IMG/VR virus record: IMGVR_UViG_3300030737_000007
Location: 1 to 64,000 of that record
DNA length: 64,000 bases
Strand: one strand, 5' to 3'
From: a virus
Below, piece by piece: positions 21,914 through 29,987 of the stretch. A program made the position numbers and the translations under genes. The notes below the pieces were generated by a model, which was not told the origin of the DNA, did no database searches, and saw only the letters and a program-made list of their open reading frames with translations. The stretch's first letter is position 1; the number at the start of each line of letters is the position of its first letter.

Positions 21914-22228
21914 TTATCCTTTGGATAGGCCCGCGAGCGAGCCGGTAGAGATAGATGAAGGGGACCCGGAACCAAAACTCAGTTGCGGAAAACTTGGGCC
22001 CGGCGGAGGGGCTACGTAGCCGTTGGGCCGGTCGATTCGTACGTGGGGTTGGAAGCTGATCCCGAAGAGTTCGTACATACCCGTGGCGGGGGCGTCAGAC
22101 TGGCGGGGCATGTCGGAGATGAATTTCTGTCCGGACGGGGGCCGCCACTGGGAGGGAGTCGAGGCGTCGGCCTTGTGCTCGGATAAGACGGTGCCGTCGT
22201 CGTCTACGATCTTGACTTCTATGCGCAT
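21914..22228 (-). CDS. Hypothetical protein
   Basis: 104 aa from ATG 22228 (MRIEVKIVDDDGTVLSEHKAD). Beta-rich N-terminus, Pro/Gly/Ser-rich C-terminus. Divergent from the rightward gene at 22247: only 18 bp separate the two starts, and the rightward promoter's -35 and -10 lie around this start. No Shine-Dalgarno is visible. Confidence 0.5.
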   Translation of the reverse strand: MRIEVKIVDDDGTVLSEHKADASTPSQWRPPSGQKFISDMPRQSDAPATGMYELFGISFQPHVRIDRPNGYVAPPPGPSFPQLSFGSGSPSSISTGSLAGLSKG

Positions 22229-22240
22229 GTGTGGTAGAAT
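22212..22240 (+). promoter_or_regulatory. Promoter of rightward island 22.2-23.4 kb
   Basis: TTGACT (22212-22217), 17 bp, TAGAAT (22235-22240) within TGTGGTAGAATT. A degenerate dispersed site (22241-22255) directly follows and covers the predicted transcription start. Confidence 0.75.
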
Positions 22241-22246
22241 TTCCAG

Positions 22247-22420
22247 ATGATGAACGAAGACGATTTTAAGAAGACGTACATCGCCACATTTCTCGCGGCG
22301 TACGCTGCTAAACAATACGACTTCAACTGCCAGACGGGGTGGGAGAAAGATTTTCCGCCAATCGAAGATTCTCAGACTCTCGCCCAGGATGCGTGGAATA
22401 AGCTACAGGAGCGATCATGA
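22247..22420 (+). CDS. Hypothetical protein, probably leaderless mRNA
   Basis: 57 aa (MMNEDDFKKTYIATFLAAYA...). The ATG lies 6 bases after the -10 hexamer, so the transcript should begin at or next to the start codon; there is no Shine-Dalgarno. Stop overlaps the next start. First gene of a five-gene rightward island. Not recognised. Confidence 0.55.
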   Translation: MMNEDDFKKTYIATFLAAYAAKQYDFNCQTGWEKDFPPIEDSQTLAQDAWNKLQERS

Positions 22421-22686
22421 ATATTAGATGCCGTCTTTTCGGTTGCTGGATAAGCGACGAGCCTGAAGACCACGGGTGTTGTGGCCGATGCGGGATTTGG
22501 GTATATGACGCCGACTTCCGCCAAGCTGGGGTACCTTTGGTCGAATGGTGGCGATCAGTTCGCTCGAAATGGAAGCGCCGTTCAAACTATCGGCACCATC
22601 TCTGTGGTGTTTGTAACAAGCCAATGTACCTGACCGAAGAGAGCTGTTGCTCGTCCGAGTGCTATGACAAATGGTTCCCGTTCTAG
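22417..22686 (+). CDS. Cys-rich zinc-finger-like protein
   Basis: 89 aa with two clusters: 'CRLFGC...HGCCGRCG' and 'HLCGVCNKPMYLTEESCCSSEC'. The second looks like a zinc ribbon (CxxC...C). ATGA overlap with the preceding gene. Function unknown. Confidence 0.55.
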   Translation: MNIRCRLFGCWISDEPEDHGCCGRCGIWVYDADFRQAGVPLVEWWRSVRSKWKRRSNYRHHLCGVCNKPMYLTEESCCSSECYDKWFPF

Positions 22687-22690
22687 GAGA

Positions 22691-22705
22691 TTCCAGATAA
22701 TGGAA
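22691..22705 (+). repeat. Dispersed 15 bp site over start codon
   Basis: Perfect; contains the ATG of the 136-aa gene. Confidence 0.85.
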
Positions 22706-23110
22706 ACAGAGAACAGCAAGAACGAACGATGTTGGCGTTGCGGCGGGAGCGGATTCCGTTCGTTTACGGAAACTATGAGCAGCCCGGGCCATCCGTGTCC
22801 AGCCTGTAACAAGAAAACTCTCATGGAACGGTTGGCTGAGATTGCCCCCAAGCGCGAGGAAAAGGTATGGGGCGAACAGAAACTAACAGCGTTTCGCTAC
22901 GAACCCATTCTTCTTCACGCCCAACTCTTCGCCAACTGGGTGGCGGAAGACTTACCCAAGAACCAAGGAGAGTTACGAGACTTACTATGGGTTTTCGGCA
23001 CGCAATTATCGGGAGATATGGAGAAGCGAATGAACCATGCAATGAACTTGGCGAATGATATGGTGAATCTCCGAGTTCCTGCGATAATCTTTGAGGGAGA
23101 AAAGAAATGA
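22700..23110 (+). CDS. Zinc-knuckle protein whose start lies in the dispersed site
   Basis: 136 aa (METENSKNERCWRCGGSGF...). CxxC...CxxC (CWRCGGSG ... CPACNKK) is a DnaJ-type zinc knuckle; the rest is helical. The ATG is inside a perfect site (22691-22705), with AGGAG exactly 10 bases upstream of the ATG. Not assigned to a family. Confidence 0.55.
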   Translation: METENSKNERCWRCGGSGFRSFTETMSSPGHPCPACNKKTLMERLAEIAPKREEKVWGEQKLTAFRYEPILLHAQLFANWVAEDLPKNQGELRDLLWVFGTQLSGDMEKRMNHAMNLANDMVNLRVPAIIFEGEKK

Positions 23111-23262
23111 AGGACGAACGAGATTTTGATTTCCGCATTGACATGCGAACGGCTAGAAAGTTGAAGGCTGCGCTGCACAAAGGCACGTTCGATAAGCTAA
23201 CAAAGGCTGAGGCGAACGCCCTCGAAGATTTAGTATGCGAACTGCTAATGCAAGTCGAATAG
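23107..23262 (+). CDS. Hypothetical small protein
   Basis: 51 aa (MKDERDFDFRIDMRTARKLK...), helical, charged. ATGA overlap with the upstream gene indicates coupling. Confidence 0.45.
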   Translation: MKDERDFDFRIDMRTARKLKAALHKGTFDKLTKAEANALEDLVCELLMQVE

Positions 23263-23271
23263 GAGACGGAA

Positions 23272-23418
23272 ATGAAGAAACTACGCAGCAAGTGCTGTCA
23301 ACGGAGCATGTGGGACGATGAACGGTACTGTCCACGCTGCGGTTGGGAATGTTACGTAGAATACATTCCAGATTCCTTAGCCACGGACAAAACTTCAGCC
23401 AAAAATCCCACTCCCTAA
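23272..23418 (+). CDS. Cys-rich small protein
   Basis: 48 aa with 'KCCQRSMWDDERYCPRCGWEC', a short zinc ribbon. Shine-Dalgarno GGAGACGGAA. Its 3' end overlaps the convergent terminase gene by 24 bp. Confidence 0.45.
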   Translation: MKKLRSKCCQRSMWDDERYCPRCGWECYVEYIPDSLATDKTSAKNPTP

Positions 23419-25449
23419 GATGTTGTCCATCCCGCTGGGGGCCGAATACGCGAAGTCCTCTTGCGGGGAGAAATCATCCGGAGGTGGTTGGTAGGGGTCA
23501 AACACTACCGTGTTTCCCTCGGCGTCCGTCCGAAGCAGAATGCCAGAGCGTGGGTCAAAAGAACCCTCTTCGAAAACTTCGTTCCACCCCATGCGGTCGA
23601 TGAAGCTGAACATCTCGGTGTTGTTCTCGATGATAGCCTGCGTTGCGCGCGGGGCGTACCGGGTTTGGTAGCCTAAATTGTCCGGTATGTCATCGTGGTG
23701 ATGGTCATACATGCACTTCTCGAACTCGTTGTAGACAATCTCGATCTTGTTGTTCGGGGCCGGGTTGGCCTCCATGCAGTAGTTCGCGAACTTTAGGCGG
23801 CCTTCGGTGATCCACGGGTGGAGCGACCCCATGCGTAACTTCTTGGCGTCCTTCTGCTGCTCGGGGGTGAACCAGTCGATCCCGGCGCAGATGCCGATGA
23901 CGTACGGGTCTTGTGTCCGGAACGCCGCGGACATGATGGAGTCCTTGAGGTAGGTCGCGCCCTGAGCATTCTCGATCGCTACTACGAACGGGTGCTCTTC
24001 CTGGATCATCCGGATAATGGAAGCCACGATCTGGTGGGGCAGCAGCCGATCGCGGAAGATCTTGCGGACGTAGCCGGTGGTCTGCTTCTGGCCGTTGCGC
24101 CGCCCGTCGGGGTCTACCTGCTCTTCTTCGCCCCAGACAATCGAGGTGCCGACTGTGAAGTCGCTGCCCTTCTTCTGGCTGGAGGCCAAGTCCCATACCT
24201 GGGAGCAAGGCCCGACGCGGGGCAGGCTGGTGAACGGAACGGTGGCCTTGAGCAGCATGGCCCGGTCGAAACCGATCTGCGAGGCATTGCGGGGGTTCTG
24301 GTTGCGCTGGCCCTCGAAGGACTTCTCATCCTTGGCGAGATCCACCATGCACCAGTTGAAGCTCATTTTGTGGGGCATCAGGAGGATGCACCCGTCTGGG
24401 CCCGCTTCGTGGTACGTGACCGGCTTGCCTTCGCGCTCCAGAGCCTCTGCTACTTCGGGCTTGATCTGGATGGCCTTGCCGATAAGAATGTTCGAATTCG
24501 TGGACTTGTTTTCCATGAACTCCCAGCCAACACCCTTGGTAATCTGGATGTCGCCCAGGTTCTTGGAGAGCAGGACGCCGTAGTGGTCCTCGTCGGCGTA
24601 CCGGGTGCCGATGTAGTCGATGTAGTAGCCGCCCAACGCCAGCAGCTTCTCGGCCAGGAACAGCGCGCGCGAAATCTTCTCGCACAGCAGGGCGGTCTCA
24701 GAGTTGGTGTCGGACACCGCGTCGTCGGCCTTGATCAGTTCGTAACGCCAGCCAGCCTTGTTCTTGCCTACCGAGGAGGCGTAGACCGTGGGTTCCTTGC
24801 GGCCCGTCTTCTTGGCGGCGTACACCGGGCAGGTGAAGGTGTTCATCGCCCCGGCTTTGCCTTCTTCTACGCAGAACTCCGGCCAGAAGAGATTCATCAG
24901 CGACGGCTCTTCTTTGATGTAGAAGTGGCCCTTGATCTCTCCGACGAAGCCTTCTGCCAGGCTCTTCTCGGCGGTCAGGTAGAGGATGCGGATGGCGGGG
25001 AAGCAGAGGATCCACTGAACAGTGTCGATGTGGTCGAATGTGCTTTTTGCGCCGCCGCGGGGCCATAGCAACAACCGAGTCTTGACTTCAGACTGTTGGT
25101 TGAGGGGCTTGGACGGGTCTTTCTGGGTAAAGAGTTTGGGGAAGGCCCCGTAGTACTCTTCGTCGAAGATGTTTTCCTCGAAGGGGAGGAGGCCATTGTC
25201 TGAGATCGGGTTCGTGCCCCAGGTGAAGTACCGGGCCATCCACATCAAGTCGGTCTGGCAGCGACGGCGAACTTCTATACCAAGCCGCGACGCCCGGATG
25301 TGCTCAATCCCAAGGGAGGCTACGTTGATCAGATCTTCCCGCACTGAGAGCAGGTAGGTGTAGAGTTCTTCGTTCGGGATTTTGCTGTCGCCGCCGTGCT
25401 CTTGGCATAGGAGGTCGAAGCGATCTTGATTGTCGGGGACTTCGGGCAT
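23395..25449 (-). CDS. Terminase large subunit
   Basis: 684 aa. ATPase: Walker A-like 'LLLWPRGGAKSTFDH' (about residues 127-141) and an acidic Walker B region 'YELIKADDAVSD'. Nuclease: RNase H-like 'VWDLASSQKKGSDFTVGTS' with the first Asp, 'PFVVAIENAQGATYLKD' (Glu) and a C-terminal Asp-rich 'YDHHHDDIPD'. Packages DNA through the portal. A one-mismatch copy of the dispersed site lies inside at 24008-24022. First large head gene in the leftward operon. Confidence 0.88.
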   Translation of the reverse strand: MPEVPDNQDRFDLLCQEHGGDSKIPNEELYTYLLSVREDLINVASLGIEHIRASRLGIEVRRRCQTDLMWMARYFTWGTNPISDNGLLPFEENIFDEEYYGAFPKLFTQKDPSKPLNQQSEVKTRLLLWPRGGAKSTFDHIDTVQWILCFPAIRILYLTAEKSLAEGFVGEIKGHFYIKEEPSLMNLFWPEFCVEEGKAGAMNTFTCPVYAAKKTGRKEPTVYASSVGKNKAGWRYELIKADDAVSDTNSETALLCEKISRALFLAEKLLALGGYYIDYIGTRYADEDHYGVLLSKNLGDIQITKGVGWEFMENKSTNSNILIGKAIQIKPEVAEALEREGKPVTYHEAGPDGCILLMPHKMSFNWCMVDLAKDEKSFEGQRNQNPRNASQIGFDRAMLLKATVPFTSLPRVGPCSQVWDLASSQKKGSDFTVGTSIVWGEEEQVDPDGRRNGQKQTTGYVRKIFRDRLLPHQIVASIIRMIQEEHPFVVAIENAQGATYLKDSIMSAAFRTQDPYVIGICAGIDWFTPEQQKDAKKLRMGSLHPWITEGRLKFANYCMEANPAPNNKIEIVYNEFEKCMYDHHHDDIPDNLGYQTRYAPRATQAIIENNTEMFSFIDRMGWNEVFEEGSFDPRSGILLRTDAEGNTVVFDPYQPPPDDFSPQEDFAYSAPSGMDNILGSGIFG
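24008..24022 (+). repeat. Dispersed 15 bp site (variant)
   Basis: ATCCGGATAATGGAA inside the terminase gene. Confidence 0.65.
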
Positions 25450-25452
25450 TGT

Positions 25453-25638
25453 TTAGCAGAATCCGTCGGCTTCGATTGGCTCCCGGGTATTCTTTTTGAA
25501 CCACTCTACGAGGACGCCTGCGGGGGTTCGTGCAGCAGTCAGAGAATACCGGCGGAAGGTACAGGAGGTTTCAGTCTCTTCGGGGCGGTAGTCGAGGATG
25601 CCTAGCATACTTTCGATATCGCGCTTTGAAATTTTCAC
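25453..25638 (-). CDS. Hypothetical small protein before terminase
   Basis: 61 aa from GTG 25638 (KISKRDIESMLGILDYRPEE...), with AAAGGA upstream. Ends 3 bp before the terminase start, so it is coupled. Too small and unlike typical small terminases for that call. Confidence 0.45.
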   Translation of the reverse strand: MKISKRDIESMLGILDYRPEETETSCTFRRYSLTAARTPAGVLVEWFKKNTREPIEADGFC

Positions 25639-25646
25639 GGGGTCCT

Positions 25647-25675
25647 TTCCATTATCTGGACAAGTGTGGTACAAT
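25647..25675 (+). promoter_or_regulatory. Promoter of rightward island 25.7-26.3 kb
   Basis: TTCCAT (25647-25652, first part of a dispersed site), 17 bp, TACAAT (25670-25675) within TGTGGTACAATT, as at 17.6 kb. Confidence 0.6.
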
Positions 25676-25681
25676 TACGGG

Positions 25682-25873
25682 ATGAGCGAATACGGGATGA
25701 GCGAAAAAGATACTAGTTGCGCGACCTGTGGCGGGAAAAAGACGGACCATCCGTACGGAGAAAGTCGAGGAGTTTGCAAGTTATACAAGAGCAAGGAACC
25801 TTCCCTCCGCTCCGATCCACCGATCGTTGTGGAGATCACGCACTACTCGGGCGGGACGGGCGATCCGCAGTGA
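25682..25873 (+). CDS. Cys-containing small protein, probably leaderless
   Basis: 63 aa (MSEYGMSEKDTSCATCGGKK...). Single CxxC...C knuckle. The ATG is 6 bases after the -10 box. A 15 bp tandem duplication (TACGGGATGAGCGAA) makes two nested starts. GTGA overlap to the next gene. Confidence 0.5.
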   Translation: MSEYGMSEKDTSCATCGGKKTDHPYGESRGVCKLYKSKEPSLRSDPPIVVEITHYSGGTGDPQ

Positions 25874-26160
25874 GTGTCTACGTAGACGACATGCAAGCGG
25901 GCTATGGGCGGATGATCATGTGCCACATGAGCGCCGATACCACTGAAGAGCTGTTGGCAATGGTGGACGCGATCGGAGTCCGCAGAAAGTGGATTCAGTA
26001 TCCCGGGACGTACAAGGAACACTTCGACGTGTGCCTAGCTAAGCGATCTAAGGCAGTTGAACTGGGTGCGGTCGAGGTGACTTCCCGAGAACTGGTCAAA
26101 CGGCAGATAGCGAAACGCCAACACGGAGATTACGGTACCAAAGTGGAGGCAAAAACATGA
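25870..26160 (+). CDS. DUF4031-like protein
   Basis: 96 aa from GTG 25870. 'VSVYVDDMQAGYGRMIMCHM' followed by 'TTEELLAMVDAIGVRRKWIQ' and 'HFDVCLAKRSKAVELGAVEV' is the full pattern of DUF4031, a small protein seen in phages and actinobacteria; function unknown. Overlaps both neighbours by 4 bp. Confidence 0.7.
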   Translation: MSVYVDDMQAGYGRMIMCHMSADTTEELLAMVDAIGVRRKWIQYPGTYKEHFDVCLAKRSKAVELGAVEVTSRELVKRQIAKRQHGDYGTKVEAKT

Positions 26161-26279
26161 GCGGAATACGTCGAGACAAGTGCAAGAAGTGCCGTAAGCT
26201 ATTTTGCCACTACGGACTCTGCAAACTCAAGAAGTGCAGGCGTTGTCGGAAACCTAGTATTCAGGCTCATTCGAAATGA
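26157..26279 (+). CDS. Cys-rich basic peptide
   Basis: 40 aa (MSGIRRDKCKKCRKLFCHYG...), CxxC, CxxxxxC and a final CRRC: a compact zinc-binding basic peptide that could bind nucleic acid. Convergent overlap with the 26254-26520 gene. Confidence 0.45.
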   Translation: MSGIRRDKCKKCRKLFCHYGLCKLKKCRRCRKPSIQAHSK

Positions 26280-26520
26280 CCATGATGTTCTCGACGATCC
26301 AGCACTTGGCCTGCGGGTACTCGATCCAAGCGACGGGAGAGTGTTCTGACCGCGCCTCACCGTTGAACTTAGCCAGGCCGATGCCTTCTATGATCAGCTC
26401 GGCTACTTTGACTTCGTTGGTCGGGTCACCGTCGTCTACGCTCCACACATTGGGGAAGTCGTTTCGGTGGTTGAAGTAGAGCCGGAGGTATGTGTGGGTT
26501 TTGTTGAACTCAAGCGGCAT
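26254..26520 (-). CDS. Hypothetical protein
   Basis: 88 aa, beta-rich ('THTYLRLYFNHRNDFPNVWSVDDGD'), not recognised. Part of the leftward operon. Confidence 0.45.
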   Translation of the reverse strand: MPLEFNKTHTYLRLYFNHRNDFPNVWSVDDGDPTNEVKVAELIIEGIGLAKFNGEARSEHSPVAWIEYPQAKCWIVENIMVISNEPEY

Positions 26521-26692
26521 GATTTTCCGTCTGGAGATCCTTGAGGATCAGGTCGGCGTAAGCGACTTCGTTGTCCCGTTCCGCGGCCAGAGTGTGGTGT
26601 CCGGCTTCGTGTAGGTTGCGGGCAGCGATGGCTGATATCCGCCGGGTGCTCGATACGTAAAACTGGATCCGTTCAAGAATCTCTGGGTTCAT
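26510..26692 (-). CDS. Hypothetical helical protein
   Basis: 60 aa, all-helical, acidic. Overlaps both neighbours. No motif. Confidence 0.4.
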   Translation of the reverse strand: MNPEILERIQFYVSSTRRISAIAARNLHEAGHHTLAAERDNEVAYADLILKDLQTENHAA

Positions 26693-27003
26693 TTGTTGAG
26701 GACCTGCTTGGGGTTCAGAGCTTCGGTTTCAGTTTGAGTCGTGCCGAGGTGCTTGATGCCCCACTTGACCAGAGAGTACGGCCACATTAAGAAGGTAGGA
26801 CCGGAGCGTGGATCGAGTTGATCGTCGGGAACAGGAACGTGGATATCAACTACACTCGACTCAAACTTTCCTACGGGTGCGGCGGAAAAGGTGACGCTGC
26901 CGTTGTCCCACCGGGTCAACGTGAACGACATAGGCGGATCGAACCCGTCTGAGTGTATTGAAACCGAATGTTTCTCTGAAGACCGTTGCCATTTATCACT
27001 CAT
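26689..27003 (-). CDS. Hypothetical protein
   Basis: 104 aa from ATG 27003 (MSDKWQRSSEKHSVSIH...). Beta-rich, one aromatic segment 'FLMWPYSLVKWGIKHLG' near the C-terminus. Not recognised. Confidence 0.4.
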   Translation of the reverse strand: MSDKWQRSSEKHSVSIHSDGFDPPMSFTLTRWDNGSVTFSAAPVGKFESSVVDIHVPVPDDQLDPRSGPTFLMWPYSLVKWGIKHLGTTQTETEALNPKQVLNK

Positions 27004-27004
27004 A

Positions 27005-27721
27005 TTAGTGGGCCAGCAAAGCTCCTGCGATAGTGGCTGATGGTAAGAAGAAGGGCTCGACCACATAGTAGGCCCGCACAAACGGGTTCTTCGAGGGGTT
27101 GAGGTACCGGTACGTAGCCTTGGTTTCTACTTTGTCGGCGGTGTCCAGCATGTGGTTGCCCGTGGCGACCGTGGTGCCGAGCTCGCTGGTGACTACCTGC
27201 ACGTTGCCCAGCGTTTGGCTGATCGCGGGGTTGGTGATCAGGGTGTCGAAGTCAGTGATGGACTTCTGGAGGGCAGTCTGCGCCGGTACAAACCCTTTGA
27301 TCACGGTATCGGTGTCGAGTACTGCAACATCCAATCCGTTTAGCGATCGCGTGGTTCCCGCCGTCACCGTCTGAAGACTCTGGCTTACCGTTCCCTCAGT
27401 CTGTGTCAGCCCGTCTAATGCGGTGTTGACGTGACCGGGGATCGTGCCGAGACTGTCCATCGTGGCTCCGACTTTTTTTCCTATCGCCTGCTCTTGAATC
27501 TGGGTTGTGACTATGGCGTCACCTACCTTGGTGGTAGTCTTACCCAAATTTGCCAGCAGGCCGCAGGGGCCGGGAGCGCACGGTTGGTTGACCGTGGTTA
27601 GAGCCGTGTTCACCTCGCCCACGATCCCGAATCCCTTGTAGAGCAGGACACACAACATAACCCCGGCCACGATATACGTAACCAAGGCTAAGTCGCGGAG
27701 GATGGAGCGAACCTTTTCCAT
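27005..27721 (-). CDS. Membrane-anchored coiled-coil protein
   Basis: 238 aa. One N-terminal membrane segment (residues ~12-32), a long Thr/Val/Leu-rich helical region and a second hydrophobic stretch near the C-terminus. Layout resembles envelope-associated or tail proteins (MCE/MotB-like spacing), but no family is clear. The ATG is inside a perfect dispersed site (27716-27730), without a visible Shine-Dalgarno. Confidence 0.5.
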   Translation of the reverse strand: MEKVRSILRDLALVTYIVAGVMLCVLLYKGFGIVGEVNTALTTVNQPCAPGPCGLLANLGKTTTKVGDAIVTTQIQEQAIGKKVGATMDSLGTIPGHVNTALDGLTQTEGTVSQSLQTVTAGTTRSLNGLDVAVLDTDTVIKGFVPAQTALQKSITDFDTLITNPAISQTLGNVQVVTSELGTTVATGNHMLDTADKVETKATYRYLNPSKNPFVRAYYVVEPFFLPSATIAGALLAH

Positions 27722-27730
27722 TATCTGGAA
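27716..27730 (-). repeat. Dispersed 15 bp site over start codon
   Basis: Perfect; contains the ATG of the 238-aa membrane gene. Confidence 0.85.
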
Positions 27731-28255
27731 TTAAGCAGCAGGAGCAGGAGTCGGAGCGGTAACCGGGAAGGAGGCAACTAGGTTGTTGAGGGTATTGACC
27801 GCCAACGTCAACGCAGCCACACTCTTCGGATCAGTGATGTTGGCCGCAGCTTCGAGTTGACTTACATCTGAAGCGACACCAGCCAGCAGGCTCTTACCCG
27901 TGGGGGTAGGACCGACCGTCTTGACCAAGGTATTCACAGCCAGAAGTTCCTGCTGCGCCTTGGAGACGATGTTGCCAACGAGGGTGGCCGCCGGGCCATT
28001 ACCGTCGATCGTGAATACCGTTTCGAGCGAGATGCCGACGATGTTTACGCCGACGCTCAGAACGTTATAGAAGGCGGGCTCTTTGCCCCACCAGGATTCC
28101 AAGACTTTCTCTACCTTGGAGATGTCGCTTTCAAGTGCGGTGATAAAGCTCATTGAGGTGTCCTTGGGTGTAACTGTGGGTGCTGCTACCTGGGGAAGAG
28201 GCTGAGATACGGGAGTAACTGAAACGGTAGGTTTGGACCTGGAGAACCAGCCCAT
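27731..28255 (-). CDS. Hypothetical helical protein
   Basis: 174 aa: Pro/Val-rich N-terminus, then hydrophobic helical repeats ('VGNIVSKAQQELLAVNTLVKT') and an Ala/Pro tail. Start overlaps the upstream stop. Possibly paired with the membrane protein that follows. Confidence 0.45.
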   Translation of the reverse strand: MGWFSRSKPTVSVTPVSQPLPQVAAPTVTPKDTSMSFITALESDISKVEKVLESWWGKEPAFYNVLSVGVNIVGISLETVFTIDGNGPAATLVGNIVSKAQQELLAVNTLVKTVGPTPTGKSLLAGVASDVSQLEAAANITDPKSVAALTLAVNTLNNLVASFPVTAPTPAPAA

Positions 28256-28569
28256 TACATTCCTGCCGGTGCGCCGCCAGCAGCCGGGGGAGGAGCGGCA
28301 GCTTGCGCGGCGGCTGGATCCGGGGCGGCGGGAGCAGGAGGCTGGTCACCCATCGAATCGCTCATGTGCTGATTAAGGCTTTGCATGTCGGGGATCACGT
28401 GTTCTTCCGGCTCTTGCATCTGGCCGTCTGCGTCCGGCTTGTGGTGGTGGGTTGCTACAAACCCGCCCGAATGCCCGCGGCGTACGTGGATCGAATGGGG
28501 CTTGCCGCCAGACTTTGACTTGTGGCCGCCGCTGAGGGCTGACTTCGCTCGTGAGTGTTCTTTTGCCAT
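28255..28569 (-). CDS. Basic His-rich phage protein
   Basis: 104 aa: basic Lys/Ser/Gly N-terminus, 'PHSIHVRRGHSGGFVATHHHKPD' and a Pro/Ala-rich tail. This 'IHVRR...GG..A.HHHK.D' pattern occurs in small proteins of other phages of unknown role. Probably a virion-associated protein. Confidence 0.5.
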   Translation of the reverse strand: MAKEHSRAKSALSGGHKSKSGGKPHSIHVRRGHSGGFVATHHHKPDADGQMQEPEEHVIPDMQSLNQHMSDSMGDQPPAPAAPDPAAAQAAAPPPAAGGAPAGM

Positions 28570-28573
28570 AATG

Positions 28574-28669
28574 TTATTTCCTGACCACTAGTTTTTTGGA
28601 CCCCGAAACCGGGACCTTGACTTTAACTTTTACCTTGACGACGACGCCTTTTTTCTTCTGATCAGGCAT
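28574..28669 (-). CDS. 31-aa basic peptide
   Basis: MPDQKKKGVVVKVKVKVKVP... alternates Val and Lys, giving an amphipathic beta strand. Starts by TAATG overlap with the upstream gene. Short, so coding status is only likely. Confidence 0.4.
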   Translation of the reverse strand: MPDQKKKGVVVKVKVKVKVPVSGSKKLVVRK

Positions 28670-29004
28670 TAGACCGTCCACCAGAGGAACAAGCGCGTTC
28701 CCGTCGCAGTAAGTCCAGTAACGGCGAAGTCCCGCCAGGTCAGGTAGTCACCTGAATCCGGGTTGTCTACGTATAGGATGGTGTTCGCCGCGGACGAACC
28801 GGGCACAACCATCGGGGGGAACAGCGTAGAGCTATCAGACGGAGCCGTGATCGTAACGGTGCCCGCGGTCGAAGCCCCACCGGGCCCGACGGCCAGCGTC
28901 AGCTTTTGGACACGGATGCCTTGGAGTCGTTCACCTGACGTAGTACGATACGAAGTAATATCCGTATCAATAATTAGGGGTAAACTGTTGAGAGAATTGG
29001 CCAT
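28669..29004 (-). CDS. Hypothetical beta-rich virion-like protein
   Basis: 111 aa, Thr/Ser/Gly/Pro-rich, ends 'GTRLFLWWTV'. Composition is that of small capsid or tail proteins. No motif. Confidence 0.45.
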   Translation of the reverse strand: MANSLNSLPLIIDTDITSYRTTSGERLQGIRVQKLTLAVGPGGASTAGTVTITAPSDSSTLFPPMVVPGSSAANTILYVDNPDSGDYLTWRDFAVTGLTATGTRLFLWWTV

Positions 29005-29232
29005 TTAGTTCTCCGGAAAGTATTTGCCGAGCACTCCGGACAACCGGTTGGCTACAGCCTTGTAATGAATTTTGATTCTCGGGTCGTCCGTAATCCGCTC
29101 GACCTCCCTGCAATCCTCTGCGTACTCCTCCAGTTCAAACCGGATAGCTTCGAGGGTCAGGTACTGGCCGATCGCCAGGATAATCAGGAACGCGAGCCCA
29201 ACGCCGAACACGGCAACTAGCAGGAATTCCAT
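29005..29232 (-). CDS. Small membrane-anchored protein
   Basis: 75 aa. N-terminal transmembrane helix (residues ~4-24), then a charged helical cytoplasmic or periplasmic tail. Near the lysis gene; could be a holin or spanin-type partner, not provable. Confidence 0.45.
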   Translation of the reverse strand: MEFLLVAVFGVGLAFLIILAIGQYLTLEAIRFELEEYAEDCREVERITDDPRIKIHYKAVANRLSGVLGKYFPEN

Positions 29233-29283
29233 TGGGACTCCTCGGGGGTGTTTCCACCCCCTAAGGTTCTGATTCTAAATGGA

Positions 29284-29919
29284 TTAGAGCCGGTTAATGA
29301 CGAATTCCGTGACCACGATCGAGGTCGTAGCAGCGGAAGCGATCGTGAACGAGGGGATGAAGTTCAGATCCGTCAGCCCAACCGCCGTAGCGTTCGCCGT
29401 GGTGCCCGCTGCCACCGAGGCTCCGTTGAGGTAGGCCGTGGAGGTCGTGTAGGCGAGGATCTTCGTAACCGAATCCCAAACGAACTGCGCCTTCAGCCAG
29501 TAGTTGATCGATTGCGAGGCCGTCAGACCAGCGGTACCGGTACCCGTAACAAGCAGGGTGCAGCCAGTGCCGAGCGTGCCGAGAGTATAGCCACCCGCTG
29601 TGCCCGCGCCAGAGCCCGCCGAAAACGAGGAGTTCTTAGCGTTATACAGGCTAACCTGGAAATTGGTGGTGGCCGTCGAGGTTACCTTGAGGGCGAGCGA
29701 GACTTCGAACGGGTGTCCGTCGAACACGCTGCCCGCGATGTCGGCGGGAATGCCAACGAAAAGACCCGTGGGCAAAGAGCTGGTGGACAACGGGAACTCG
29801 GGGGAAGGGAGCCCCGGATAAACTCCGGAAGCGGAAGGAGCGAGGAGCGGGGTATTGGAAGTGACCGCAACCGTCTGCGGGAAATTCTGGATACCGAACG
29901 AGGAGTCTTGACGTGCCAT
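29284..29919 (-). CDS. Virion surface/decoration-like protein (paralogue)
   Basis: 211 aa from ATG 29919 (MARQDSSFGIQNFPQTVAV) after AAAGGAAA. Ser/Thr/Ala/Gly-rich; the C-terminal half matches the gene at 6210-6890 in layout ('VWDSVTKILAY', 'TTSIVVTEFVINRL'). A longer frame to 29994 is ignored because it lacks a ribosome site. Confidence 0.5.
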   Translation of the reverse strand: MARQDSSFGIQNFPQTVAVTSNTPLLAPSASGVYPGLPSPEFPLSTSSLPTGLFVGIPADIAGSVFDGHPFEVSLALKVTSTATTNFQVSLYNAKNSSFSAGSGAGTAGGYTLGTLGTGCTLLVTGTGTAGLTASQSINYWLKAQFVWDSVTKILAYTTSTAYLNGASVAAGTTANATAVGLTDLNFIPSFTIASAATTSIVVTEFVINRL

Positions 29920-29987
29920 GATTTGTTGTTTCCTTTGAGGGGTGAGTTGTGTTGCGTCAGGGGCGTAAACCGACCCCACAAATACTG

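Noticed and set aside
23911-25068. 385-aa rightward open frame
   Set aside because: Antisense to the terminase gene, which has all expected motifs.
25453-25638. Small terminase subunit
   Set aside because: Only 61 aa, with no helix-turn-helix; position alone is not enough.
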